A stretch of DNA of 64,000 bases from Notolepis coatsorum (taxonomy: Eukaryota > Chordata > Actinopteri > Aulopiformes > Paralepididae): the NCBI GenBank assembly GCA_963971535.1, contig OZ020592.1, positions 120,113,480 to 120,177,479 on the forward strand. Direction: 5' to 3'. This document shows, piece after piece, positions 45,432-55,262 of this stretch; positions within the stretch are counted from its first letter, which is position 1; each line of letters begins with the position of its first letter. A program made the position numbers and the translations under genes. Below the pieces are notes generated by a model. That model was not told the DNA's origin, ran no database searches, and saw nothing but the letters and a program-made list of their open reading frames with translations.

Positions 45432-46344
45432 TTAACACTTTGACTGCCCAAGTGTAATTTCTTATTAGTCCGTTGAATGCCCACATCCACTCCAATGTTA
45501 ACGTTAATATCGCCTAATCTATGTTTTAAATTATGGCTATGTGTCTAATCTGCCCATCGCTTATCAAAGACTCATTTTCCAGTCAACATTGTCATGGCAG
45601 ATTGTTTTTTTTATCGCTTCATTTCCTTTTTTCTAGCATTTTGAAAATCACTTGATTTCACGGAAAAAACAACAACACATTCCATGATAATCGCCTTTTA
45701 CTGGAATATTCTAGAACGTTGTCATTGTTCGGCCATGTCATGAATAGTTTTCAAATAAACGCTAGATTATCGATAGTATATGTGTACGCACGCACGCTCT
45801 TGCGGCAAGCCGAAAATCGAGTCTCCTATTTCCTGACGGCGCGCACAGTCAAACAGCGATAACACACAATCACATAAAAGCTTATGGTCGCTTTCACACA
45901 GGGGCTGTTTGGTCCGGACTATCGGACCAGAATTCGATAGTCCGGTTTTTCGGGTTTGTGTGAATGCGCGTCGAACTCGGTCCGCGGACCAAACACACTA
46001 ACTCTGGTCCGACCAAAAACTCTCGGTTCGCTTCATCGGACCAAACGCGAACCAAATATAGGGTGTGCATATTATTACCACTGCTCGCAGCATTCACTGC
46101 AAAACAAGCACACTGCATCTATCTATCTATATATCTATCTATATATCTAACTGTGCATCTTGGGAAGAAGGAAGAAAAAACGCGGCTTATTATATTATTA
46201 CCGAGGCGCACGGCATTGGATCAATGCCACGTCAAAACTCGCCTCCGCTGATCTGGAGGGCTCGCAGTCCACACACAGACACACACACGCGCGCGCGCGC
46301 ACACACGGGCTCGCAGCCACACACATTTCCACTGTCCAATGGAC

Positions 46345-47425
46345 CAGTGGTTCCCAAAGTCGGGGTCGCCACCCAAAGGTGGGCCGCGAGCAGCCACGGG
46401 AGGGCCGCGAGATGATTTCCAAAATAAAAATAATTTAGAACTGAACTTAGAAGCAGGCCAGGACAGTGTTTCTAGTTGTATTCTAAAATTCTATTCTATT
46501 GTATTCTAAAATGTGACTATATGGTTTTATATTAACTTAATAAATAAACAAAAATGAAAAATCTACTTATTTCAACGAACATTTCAAACTAAATAACAGA
46601 TTATGCACATAAAACGCTGAAAACAACCGAAGCAACAATAGTATTTTAATGAGGCTATTATTATTATTATCATTATTATTTTGCAACAAGTTAGCCCTCT
46701 CATAAATAGCACATATAAATGAATAACTAACTTGAACTAACTTGATTGATTGATTGATTGAAAACTTTATTAACAGATTGCAGAATGGGTACAATACAGT
46801 ACAGCTCAATACACACAATTGTTAAGGGGATGCAGACCAGAGAAAGACTTTCGTCTTGTTTACATCAGGGTCCCCCATTTTCAATTCATCAGGACATATA
46901 TGACATACATGACATACAGATAGTCAGTACTGCTACATCTATACATTTATGACATACCAGATTTGCAAATACAGTACTGTTTGTGATACAGAAGGAGTCA
47001 AGAAAAGGGAGTATATACATTTGACGTAGAAACTGTACATTGGAGGAGGTTGGGTGGGGGGGGTTGGGTACGTTGGGATATTGACAACCATACTGGGTAA
47101 TTTACATTGGAGGTGGTTGGGGGGGGGGGGGGGGGCACACTGTATAAACAAGCAAAACTGTACATTGAGGGGGGGGGGGGGAGACACTGTACAAACAAAC
47201 AAAATTGTACATTGGACTATTGACAAGACCATACTAGGTAAATGACTGTACATTGGAGGGGGTTGGGTTAGGATATTTACAGGGGCCACTTAATAGGGTT
47301 GAAGTGATATTTGGCTTAAAAAATCGGTCGTCTGGCAAAAGAAAAAGCCTGACGATGTGCATTGAGCCGCGGCTCTCTGACGCCTTATTTTCTGGGTCCC
47401 AGCCTGAAAAGTTTGGGAACCCCTG
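46345..47425. mobile_element. Charlie-like hAT nested in the TIR element
   Basis: Termini cagtggttcccaaagt and gtttgggaacccctg, flanked by caatggac (46337-46344) and caatagac (47426-47433), an 8-bp duplication with one change. Confidence 0.85.
46741..47290 (-). mobile_element. CR1-like LINE 3' end nested in the hAT
   Basis: Starts ttgattgattgattgaaaac, then the antisense 3' UTR with G-runs at 47109-47124 and 47169-47180. Colinear with 56300-56845. Confidence 0.88.
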
Positions 47426-48080
47426 CAATAGACGAGCGCCCTTTTCGACTGTGTGACATTGTTCAGAAAGTTCGGTGCGCCTTACAGATTGCTATGTGAG
47501 CGCAAGCGAACCAAATGAAGAATGCAACAATGTTGCAACTTCACCACCAGAACCGCACCGAGTCCACCAAAACTATATGTGAAAGCGACCTATATCTCTG
47601 TGAAAACGAGTCTGATTATCCTAATACTGATAACATAGATTCCTTACCTGAGATCAGATGGTATCCAAATGGTTTATTCCAATTCCCTATTGCCATTCGA
47701 AAAAATCGCTCATTTGATTGATCCATCATGTATACAGTAAAACACATATTCCCTGCGGCTCCGAGGCTCCAGAGTGAACTCTGGTAGACCCCGGTTACAT
47801 GAGTGAGAAGTAAAATGTGGAGTGCGGGTTTTTTTCACCAATTTTCATTGAGTCCAATCCAAAAGGGTGATTTACCATCTGGGAGACGATAGGGGGCGCT
47901 TTTTTCACATCTGAGCGCCTGGGGTGACTGGATCTCCAACGGTAGACTTGCTTGATGCAATATGATTTCAGATCGCTAATAAATAAAAAAACGAATAAAA
48001 CGAATATTCTCGTGAGTGGGCATTCAACCCGCGGGGGGTAAACACGAGAAAACTCATGGATGGCATTCAAAGTGTTTTAA

Positions 48081-48215
48081 AGGGTTAGAATTATAAAATG
48101 AATATGATCAGTGCTGAAGTTGAATAAAAGATTGTATTTTTTTTTAATCTGACATTAAAAAAAAACTGAAAATCCATAAAAATCAGTGTTGTTGCTAATC
48201 ATACATATGCTAGCC
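48081..48215. other. non-coding stretch, probably remaining outer hAT sequence
   Basis: gtgttgttgctaatcata near 48186 resembles 45329-45345, hinting at a duplicated or continued outer element. Confidence 0.4.
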
Positions 48216-49436
48216 CAGACCTGGGCATTGTACGGCCCGCGGGGCCAAATACGGCCCGCGGGATGTTTCTGACCGGCCCGCAAAAGATTACATGATAATT
48301 CAAAAAATTATAATAATAAATAAATGTATATATTTTTTAATTGTGATTCTTTTTTTTTTTGCTTTTTTCTTTTCATGTCAACGTTCACACGCACAATATA
48401 CGCTTACCTAGGAAAGTGTGGTTATTTGAAGTTTGGATTTTTTTTAGGTAGATTACATTTTAGAGACTAAAGTACAGAAAAAAGGTACCGTTGGGTACCG
48501 GTATCGATTCACAGGTACCGGTACCGTATCGGTTCAAATGTGAACGGTACCCATCCCTACTGAACACACAACTGCAGGGCAAGGGCATTTTTGCTCATGA
48601 AATGCATAGCCATGTGAAAGCCTTCATGACAAAGTTGCAATTAATTTCAAGGCAACTAGGCAGCAACAATCTCAAACACATGAAAACCCTGAAAGAAGTC
48701 AAACCATCAGCTGATCACCGGTTTTCAAGATTTCAAAAAGGTTGAGGATGAAATGCAGCTGGTTTCCTCTCCCTTTACCTGCAGTGTTGATAGTTGTTCA
48801 GCTTGAACTCATTGACCTGCAGTCTGATTAACTACTGAAAGAGCACTTTAAGTCAGCATCACTACTAGAGTTCTACTCTGCTCTCAAGGAGGAGAACTTT
48901 CCAAACATGAGGAGACATGCTCAGAAGATGTTGGTTCTCTTTGGATCCACCTACATATGTGAACAGACATTCTCAGTCATGACGTTTACCAAATCCAGGT
49001 ACAGATCCTTTCTCACTGATGAACATCTGTCAGCTGTGCTTCGCATCTCCACCTCAGACATTCAACCTGACTTTGATGGACTTGTTAAAGCTCAAAAGAG
49101 ACTGGATTTCTCACACTGAATGAAAAAAAAGAACTGAAGAACACTAAAATGTGGAAATATAACAAGTGAAATGGGACACATGATATATATATATATATTT
49201 TTTGCACAGTTCTGAAAACATTAAATGTTTAATATAGGCATGTAAAGTCAAAAAGGCTACAAAACTGGGACACTTTTCTTTACACAGTTCAGTCACATGT
49301 CTTGTTTATTTTGGCTACAAAGATGATGTGATGTCTTTAGAAAGCTAAGAAAATCCTTGTTTCAATAGTATATGAAACTCAAAATGCCCTTTGTTATTAA
49401 TGTGACTGAAAATGAGTATCATTTTGGAAATTCTAT
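48216..49436 (+). mobile_element. Charlie-like hAT with transposase C-terminus
   Basis: The left terminus is cagacctgggcattgtacgg with repeated gcccgcgggg. Another hAT terminal fragment (ggtacccatccctac) is nested at about 48470-48560. The transposase 3' part follows at 48561-49119. The right terminus was not found before 49436. Confidence 0.7.
48561..49119 (+). pseudogene. hAT transposase C-terminal (hATC) fragment, GTF2IRD2/ZBED-like
   Basis: The first frame reads LQGKGIFAHEMHSHVKAF then TLKEVKPSADHRF. After a frameshift and stops (48740-48850) comes a clean frame EFYSALKEENFPNMRRHAQK, MLVLFGSTYICEQTFSVM, SRYRSFLTDEHLSAVLRI, the hATC dimerisation domain. This sub-family is often annotated in fish as GTF2IRD2-like, because the mammalian gene has such a transposase fused to it. 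The N-terminal BED and catalytic parts are missing, so it is dead. Confidence 0.8.
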
Positions 49437-49451
49437 TTGAATAAATGATAT

Positions 49452-50077
49452 ATATATATATATTTTTTTTTACTTAAATTTTTATTGAACATTTATAGAC
49501 ATACAACACAACATATACAATAACATCAATAACACAACAGTACAATGATGTAGGCCCCTTGAACTCGGCTGCGCTCATCCTCCCAGACCCCCGCAAGAGG
49601 AACCCCCCCCCCCCCCCACCCTCCCCCCCCCCTAGAACCGGGCTCCCCCGCATCCCAGGTCCGTCCCACGCGGGGTCCAGCACTCAGCGACACCAGCATC
49701 TTGAATCTGATTGGGCCCGACCCAGTAGAGGGGCGAGGGCATACTCCCCCAACGAGCCAAGCCCGCTACCTCCCATGCCACCAAGCCCCCACCCCACGCA
49801 CAACCAACCCACAACCCACGGGATCCCACTCTCCCGGGTCAAACCGCATAAACGCTGACCCCCGACTCCCCCCCCCCCCCCCCCCCCCCCCGAGTTGAGC
49901 CCATTGGCGCCCCCATATCTTAGGCCGCTGCGCCCGTAGCCGGGCCCCCATCGACACGGGTCCCTTGAATCAATTGGGCCAGGCCCAGTAGAGGAAAGGA
50001 TAGGGGACCCCCCCACCGAGCCAAGCCCGCTATTCCCCATGCCCCCGAGAGCCCCACCCCACGCCCATCGGCCCCCC
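49452..50077 (-). mobile_element. L1-type 3' end, 5'-truncated, minus strand
   Basis: The T-run and tttttattgaac at left represent its A-rich 3' end. The 15-bp duplication ttgaataaatgatat is at 49437-49451 and 50078-50092. The body is C-rich on + (G-rich on its own strand), with an internal duplication (gagccaagcccgctacctcc near 49755 and gagccaagcccgctattccc near 50018). G-rich 3' UTR tracts are characteristic of L1 elements. Confidence 0.75.
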
Positions 50078-50293
50078 TTGAATAAATGATATTTTTGAAA
50101 GCTAACCTCACCTTTTAACACTATGGTCGCCAAAAACGCCGTAGCACGTCTTTCCCCGCCATGCTCATTCTGCCAAAGACGCTGTACCACGTCTTTGATA
50201 TCAATATTTCAAAAATCTGTGATCGAAATCATATTTCTCCCCCGGAGACTTGAGATCTACTGTTGATCCCCTCTCAACTCTCCAATGGTTCAA

Positions 50294-51157
50294 TTTTTTT
50301 TTATTCGTTTATTTGGACGGGACAATGCAAAATTAATGAACACTGTGGAGTGTAAAAATTGCCGGATTTAGCACGAGGCTAATTTCCATCCGTTGTCCCC
50401 AAACATAAAAACAGGACTCATAAAAACAGTAAGAAATGTACAAATACATAAAAACAGGACACATAAAAACAGTAAAAAAAAATTACAAATACATAACAGC
50501 ATGTCACATGTGTTCACATGACTGGTTGGACTTCTTCTTCTTTTTGGACTCTGGTGTCTGACCTGGTGCAGAGTCCAATGTTTCTTTTTTTGTAGATGAA
50601 TTCCTGTACAGGAGGGGGAGCTAGTCCATGTAGGCATTTGTAGATGAAACAAGAGCTTTTTAAGACTTTGACAATGGTTTCCTTGCAAATACCTTGATGG
50701 CTCTATGATAAAGCTGTTCAATGTGTTTCATGACAGTGACACCAGCAAATGACCAGTTTGTGAAGCAGTATTCAATATGTGAGAATATCATGCAATGAAG
50801 ATACGTTTTTGCAGCATCGACTGTTAAAAAAGGCCGGATTTGTCTAAAATTAACTAAATTAAAATGTATTGTGCGTTTAACTTTTTTGACATGTTTCTTA
50901 AAGGATAGGTTCGAGTCCAAGATGATGCCGAGGTACTTGAAATGGGAAACCAATTCCAGTAACCCCCCCCCCCCCCCCAGAAACACATTAGATCTTGTGA
51001 TTCTGACTGGTCGTTTCCTGAACATCATGCATACCGTTTTTTTTGTATTTAGCAGTAGGCATGAGTTTTGCAACCAGTGTTGGACCTTGTTCATTGCATT
51101 TGATAGGTTACATGAGATCAGGTCAGTTTTTTTTACCATGTACAAAAATGACCGTCG
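50294..51157 (-). mobile_element. Rex1/L2-like LINE, 5'-truncated, minus strand
   Basis: The T-run at left is its 3' end. The RT C-terminal frame runs on the minus strand from about 51145. The likely target repeat is tcaa at both junctions. Confidence 0.8.
50660..51145 (-). pseudogene. reverse transcriptase C-terminal fragment
   Basis: Minus-strand frame with WLQNSCLLLNTKKTVCMMF, LVSHFKYLGIILDSNLSFKK and FSHIEYCFTNWSFAGVTVMK, typical of the post-catalytic part of Rex1/L2-type RTs. A C-run (+ strand, 50965-50979) inserts poly-Gly. The catalytic palm is missing. Confidence 0.8.
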
Positions 51158-51672
51158 TCAAGAGCGCCATCTGGTGGCCGATCGGCGGATCGCCCAGAGC
51201 GGAAACAGGAAATGGAAGCTGGTGCTCATTTCAATTCGGTCTGATCACTCGGTAATAGTCCCAGGACTCGAGCTAGACACAACGGATAGCAATCCGTTAC
51301 CAATAACTCGATAAACAACATGATTTGGACGTATATACTATTATACAACCTGGAAATGGATCGTATATTTCTACATCCCATAATAGGAATATTTCTGTTC
51401 CACGCTCATTGCCCAACTCTATGAGGAAGCTACGGTAAGATTCAGCGTTATTTTTTAACGTGTTCGATACTAACTGCTCTAATGATCATATCACCCACAC
51501 TAGATGAATCATCTAACGTTGGCCACGGAATTATAAACGACCCCCCCCCCCCCCATCCGGTCAACATCAGATGATCAGTAGTAACTTCTAGAAGCACGTC
51601 CATTTGAAAATGTTTATCTCGCGCAGATTCCTATCAAACTGTATTTGATCATCAATATAATGCATTTGGGGC

Positions 51673-51970
51673 ATTATCGATTTTATTATTCTTCCTCGTA
51701 TCTTTTGTGGAATCGCCCACAAAATAACCCACAATTAAGATAACAAAGGAAGTATAATGTGACCTAACATTCTTTGAAAGGAAAATGCATCACTTTATAT
51801 TTTTGACCTTTAATACTTCTCTATTCTGCAACTGCTCTGTTCTAAAACTAGACTAAGATAGCATGAACGTACTGTATTTAAAAAGGAACTAGACCTTCAC
51901 ATTGCAGCCAACTTGGGTCCGTCTTCGTCAGGGTCATTTATGTGTTTTTGTCGTTGGGTTTCTCTCACAG
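51673..51970 (+). other. end of ostf1 intron 4
   Basis: Non-coding, ending in ggtttctctcacag before the exon. Confidence 0.6.
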
Positions 51971-52024
51971 TGGCGGAACAAGCGGAGTCCATTGACAACC
52001 CAATGCACGAGGCGGCCAAGCGAG
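51971..52024 (+). CDS. ostf1: ostf1 exon: SH3-ankyrin linker and start of ankyrin repeat 1
   Basis: A 54-bp exon between tctctcacag and gtgagct, phase 1 in and out. After completing Val it reads AEQAESIDNPMHEAAKR plus the first base of Gly. NPMHEAAKRG is the first helix of the first ankyrin repeat in OSTF1; ankyrin repeats form protein-binding surfaces. High identity to vertebrate OSTF1. Confidence 0.96.
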
Positions 52025-52123
52025 GTGAGCTCAGTCAGTGTCCTGCACATTATATCTGTTGGTTGGCAGTGTTTACCATACATACCCATTCATTTATTGA
52101 CCCATCACAACATCAGATTGACA

Positions 52124-52460
52124 ATCACATCAACAGATTGACCCATTGACCATCACAACATCAGATTGACCATCACAACATCAGATTGACTAATCACAAC
52201 ATCATATTGACCATCACAACATCAAATTGACCCATTGACCATCACAACATCAGATTGACTCATCACAACATCAGATTGACCATCACAACATCAGATTGAC
52301 CATCACAACATCAGATTGACCATCACAACATCAGATTGACCATCACATCAGATTGACCATCATATCATCAGATTATCACATCATCACATTGACCCATCCA
52401 TCACAACATCAGATTGACCATCACAACATCAGATTGACCATCACAACAGATTGACCCGCC
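52124..52460 (+). repeat. 20-bp minisatellite
   Basis: Unit catcacaacatcagattgac, about 15 units with variants such as cccattgac insertions. ostf1 intron 5. Confidence 0.93.
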
Positions 52461-52607
52461 ACAAATAGATTTCCAGTTGTCCATCTGCAAGATTCCACTC
52501 ATTTGCAGAAAAATAAGAATGCAGCAAACACAATTTTTAAGATTTGTCAGTTAAATGAACTATTCAACTTAGTCGACAAAATCTCTTATCAGTTCAAGTT
52601 GAGAACC

Positions 52608-52627
52608 GTGTGTGTGTGTGTGTGTGT
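52608..52627 (+). promoter_or_regulatory. (GT)10 tract forming the exon acceptor
   Basis: A 20-base GT repeat runs directly into cag at 52628-52630, in the place of a polypyrimidine tract. UG repeats are the known binding site of TDP-43 and CELF proteins, as in CFTR exon 9. Confidence 0.75.
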
Positions 52628-52630
52628 CAG

Positions 52631-52738
52631 GTAATCTGAGCTGGCTGAGGGAGTGTCTGGAGATGAAGGTGGGCATTAATGGACTGGACAAGGCAGGAAA
52701 CACTGCCCTCTACTGGGGATGCCACGGAGGACACAAAG
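52631..52738 (+). CDS. ostf1: ostf1 exon: ankyrin repeats 1-2
   Basis: A 108-bp exon between tgtgtgtcag and gtaacct, phase 1 in and out. It completes Gly and reads [20 protein letters not shown] then [15 protein letters not shown], covering the end of the first and the start of the second ankyrin repeat (TALYWxCHGGH is the OSTF1 form of TPLHxAAxxGH). The downstream exon, expected to start with an Asp-Ile-Val-type sequence, was not found up to 64000. Confidence 0.96.
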
Positions 52739-52907
52739 GTAACCTTCTTTAGGCCAGAGCTTCTCAAAAACCTTTCTCTGTCAAAGACCCTGGGATTCTT
52801 CCACAAGTTGGTACACTCAGGTTCCCAGTTGTCTCGCCAAGCTGAGGCGTACACTACATATATTTTCTTTTACATTTTATTTAACCTTTATTTACCCAGG
52901 CAAGCAA
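52739..52907 (+). other. start of ostf1 intron 6
   Basis: Includes ccagagcttctcaaaaacct, which resembles a Charlie-type hAT edge; otherwise unremarkable. Confidence 0.45.
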
Positions 52908-53461
52908 TTAACACATCCTGCGCCAAAACCGTCGTACAACGTGTTTCAAGGTCATGCTAATTCTGCCATTCCACGGCGTACAACGTTATTGAGATCATAT
53001 TTAATTTTTTCGCCATGGTATTCAGAATGCCCTCACGGAGCCTGGTCTGATGCAGTGGGAGCCTGCACAACTCTGCAACGCTTCAATACTGCCGCCTGGT
53101 GGATGATCGGCGAGTTACTACCGGAAATGGATCTCTTGTGATCTCGGTGCACCGGGCAAATGCGTCCGGCACTCACATATTGTTGCGGGACTCTAGACAC
53201 ACATCGTGTATATGGATCGCTGCCATAACTCAATAATCGATATGATTTGGGCGTTTATTATGATTATACAAACCGGAAATGGATCTAGGAGATCACCGTC
53301 AAATAAGTGGGATCTTTTTCCTCCAGTCTCATCGGCGAACGGTAAGAGGACGCTGACGTCATTTTCAGCGTGAGTGTTTATTATTATTCATGCAAACTGC
53401 TCTGATCAATATATCACCCATACTACATACAGCATTTACTGACGATCACGGAATTATAAAC
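52908..53461. mobile_element. piggyBac-like element, left part
   Basis: TTAA at 52908-52911, then acacatcctgcgccaaaacc and the gatgcagtgggagcctgcac block shared with 5246. It is broken at about 53461 (after cacggaattataaacg) by a LINE 5' part. Confidence 0.7.
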
Positions 53462-54840
53462 GTTTTCTTTCTTTCTACCATTTTTTAACCATTGATCTTA
53501 ACTGATCACTGTGACTTTTGCTCTTATCGTTTATGCTGTTGGATTTATTGGTTTTATGTGACTTTTTACTGGACGTGACCTAAGCTATCGAAGCTTGTTG
53601 TTACCATAGCTACAGCTACACGCTACAGTACTCACAGTGTTTAACTCTCCAGAGGAAATGGCTCCGACGTCGGATGTCGCAGAAATACGAACGGAACTGA
53701 AGTCCATTGAGATGCTAGTAATGGATCTTCTCAAGCGTCAAACGGCGATCATGTCCAGGCTGGCTAGCATGGAGCAAGCGGATGCGGGCTGCTCCAGTAG
53801 TCCCTCCTGGGCGACAGTGGTGAGGGGCCGAAGGAAGCTCTACCTTCCTCTCTACGATCCCGTTGATTCACCTCAACTATCCAACCGATTCAATCCTCTG
53901 TGTAATGATCCCGGCCTCCTGGGCTCTCCCTCGCTTCAGTCTTCTGCTGCTAGTGCTGTAGCCTTGCTCAATGACTTTCCGATGCTAGCTACTAGCCAGG
54001 CTCCAAGCGAAGCTGCCAGGACGGCCCTCTCCAGCTCACGGCTCGGCCATGGAAGTAGAGCTGCGCCCCAGAGCAGAAAGCGCTCTGCCATATGTGCTCT
54101 CGCATCGCCAAACTCCCCAGGCTCGGGTGATGGGTCCGACTCCCCGAGGATGAAACGTCCTCGCCTGCGGTGCTCTACAGCCCATGCCACTACGGTCATT
54201 CAAACGGCGAGTGTTATCGATGGAAATGCCGCTGTGAACGAGCCCCTCCACACGGCGCTGCTGCCCGACAAACCGTCTACAGACGCTACTCCCGTGGCTT
54301 TTCACCATAGAAACCTGGCCATCTACGACGGGGGATGCATCCATGAACAGCCAGAGATCCTACTCATCGGAGATTCCATCACCAGGTTTTTGCAAATACC
54401 ACACGGCATTACATATTGTTTTTCCGGTTTAAAGGTTACTGACTTACTAGAGTGTACTCCTGAAATCATCTACGGATATCCCTCCGCCCACACCGTTATC
54501 ATTCATATCGGAGCAAATGACATAATGGCTAGACAATCCGCTAAACTCCAATCTGACTTTGAATCTCTCATACTCACTATTGAGAGCCTGGGCAAAATAT
54601 GCATTGTGTCCGGCCCCATTCCATCCATAGGTCGTGGATCTGAACGATTTAGCCGTCTGTTCTGGTTGCACCAGTGGCTGCAGGCCTATTGTACTGCTAC
54701 AGGACTTTGCTATATAAATAACTTTGATCTGCTCTGGTCCAGGAAAGACCATTACAGACCCGATGGCATCCATCCAAACATATCGGGGGTAAATGTGCTA
54801 AAGCATAACGTCATACAATGTGTAGCATCACTGGCCTGAC
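53462..54840 (+). mobile_element. CR1/L2-type LINE, 5' portion with ORF1
   Basis: About 190 bp of 5' UTR followed by ORF1. ORF2 does not follow: at 54841 the sequence switches to a minus-strand L1-type ORF2. Confidence 0.7.
53658..54839 (+). CDS. LINE ORF1 protein with SGNH esterase domain, intact
   Basis: The best start is ATG 53658 (aggaaATGg context); the open frame extends 21 bp further upstream without ATG. The frame has no internal stop (393 codons). Counting codons from 53637, residues about 10-50 are a predicted coiled coil (IRTELKSIEMLVMDLLKRQ), followed by a Ser/Pro-rich basic linker with RKRSAICA and MKRPRLR. The C-terminal esterase has all blocks: GDSIT (Ser247), GANDI (Asn294) and DGIHPN (Asp376, His379). 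Esterase-bearing ORF1s are known in CR1/L2-type LINEs and are thought to act in RNP assembly or membrane/lipid contact, though the substrate is unknown. It has no linked ORF2 here. Expression is not shown. Confidence 0.85.
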   Translation: MAPTSDVAEIRTELKSIEMLVMDLLKRQTAIMSRLASMEQADAGCSSSPSWATVVRGRRKLYLPLYDPVDSPQLSNRFNPLCNDPGLLGSPSLQSSAASAVALLNDFPMLATSQAPSEAARTALSSSRLGHGSRAAPQSRKRSAICALASPNSPGSGDGSDSPRMKRPRLRCSTAHATTVIQTASVIDGNAAVNEPLHTALLPDKPSTDATPVAFHHRNLAIYDGGCIHEQPEILLIGDSITRFLQIPHGITYCFSGLKVTDLLECTPEIIYGYPSAHTVIIHIGANDIMARQSAKLQSDFESLILTIESLGKICIVSGPIPSIGRGSERFSRLFWLHQWLQAYCTATGLCYINNFDLLWSRKDHYRPDGIHPNISGVNVLKHNVIQCVASLA

Positions 54841-55262
54841 AACTAAGCGTAGGGACCAGTTAATCACTGTAAGCTTCTCAGGCTCCTTCCATCTCATTGC
54901 TATTAGCTTCTTCGCTGCTGTGACACCCGCTAGGACAACCCTTTTTAGTTGAACGGACGCAGGTAGTGTCGTTATATCGTTCAGGAGTAGCGTAACAGCT
55001 GTGAATGGGATAGTTAAGCCACACAGATCTGAAAGTTTGTCCGTTATTGACCTCCAGAAGCGGGCCACTGGTGGGCAATCCCAATACATATGCATATAAG
55101 TGCCAGTGGCCTTTTGAGAGCACAAAGTGCACCGAGAGTCGGTTATCAGTCCCATAGCAAATAGCTTCCTAGGTGTAAGATAGGTCCTATGAATATAATT
55201 AAAATTAATTTGCTGGTGATTGGGGTTGCGGGAAGATAATGCCACATTTGCCCAAACATCAT
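54841..55262 (-). pseudogene. L1-type ORF2, C-terminal zinc segment
   Basis: Minus frame WALSSRNPNHQQINFNYIHR, then RKLFAMGLITDSRCTLC, GTYMHMYWDCPPVARFW: the conserved C-x2-C...H-x4-C C-terminal motif. It continues directly from 56846-57236 once the CR1-like insertion is removed (DWDD then a short join to WALSS). It ends abruptly at 54841. Confidence 0.85.

Larger units (their letters stand above)
45886..47590. mobile_element. TIR element with 3-bp duplication, Harbinger-like, nested
   Basis: Inverted termini ggtcgctttcac and gtgaaagcgacc, flanked by tat at 45883-45885 and 47591-47593. The reference copy near 28183-28195 shows the empty site. Class is inferred from TSD length only. It contains a hAT (46345-47425). 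Confidence 0.75.
45432..48080. mobile_element. piggyBac-like element with nested insertions
   Basis: TTAA at 45432-45435 (ttaacactttgactgcc) and at 48077-48080 (ggcattcaaagtgttttaa). The outer parts are the inverse of 27863-28457. The foreign block 45886-47590 lies inside it. Confidence 0.8.
50115..51672. mobile_element. piggyBac-like element, right-truncated, split by a LINE
   Basis: Starts TTAA (50115-50118) and is colinear with 20176-23100 minus the hATs there. It contains a LINE at 50294-51157 and loses homology after about 51672. Confidence 0.78.
31687..52738 (+). other. ostf1: ostf1 locus, internal part (five exons)
   Basis: Five exons splice into one frame: SH3 domain (exons at 31687, 38643, 40310) then linker and first ankyrin repeat (51971, 52631). 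Phases match at each junction (phase 1 in, 0/0, 0/0, 1/1, 1/1, phase 1 out). Visible introns are 6909, 1616, 11597 and 606 bp. OSTF1 is an intracellular adaptor that, from mammalian work, acts through Src-family signalling and promotes osteoclast formation. The first exon and the later ankyrin and C-terminal exons were not found in the window. Confidence 0.93.

Noticed and set aside
46939..47289. Pro-rich secreted-like peptide on the minus strand
   Set aside because: It is the C-run-rich 3' UTR of the CR1-like LINE; the same frame recurs at 56210-56648.
49559..50190. Pro-rich and Gly-rich frames
   Set aside because: They follow C-runs in an L1-type 3' UTR; no domain is present.
55239..55262. 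ATG 55239 as a real start for the CR1-like RT
   Set aside because: These codons are antisense L1-type sequence; the CR1-like part begins at about 55263.
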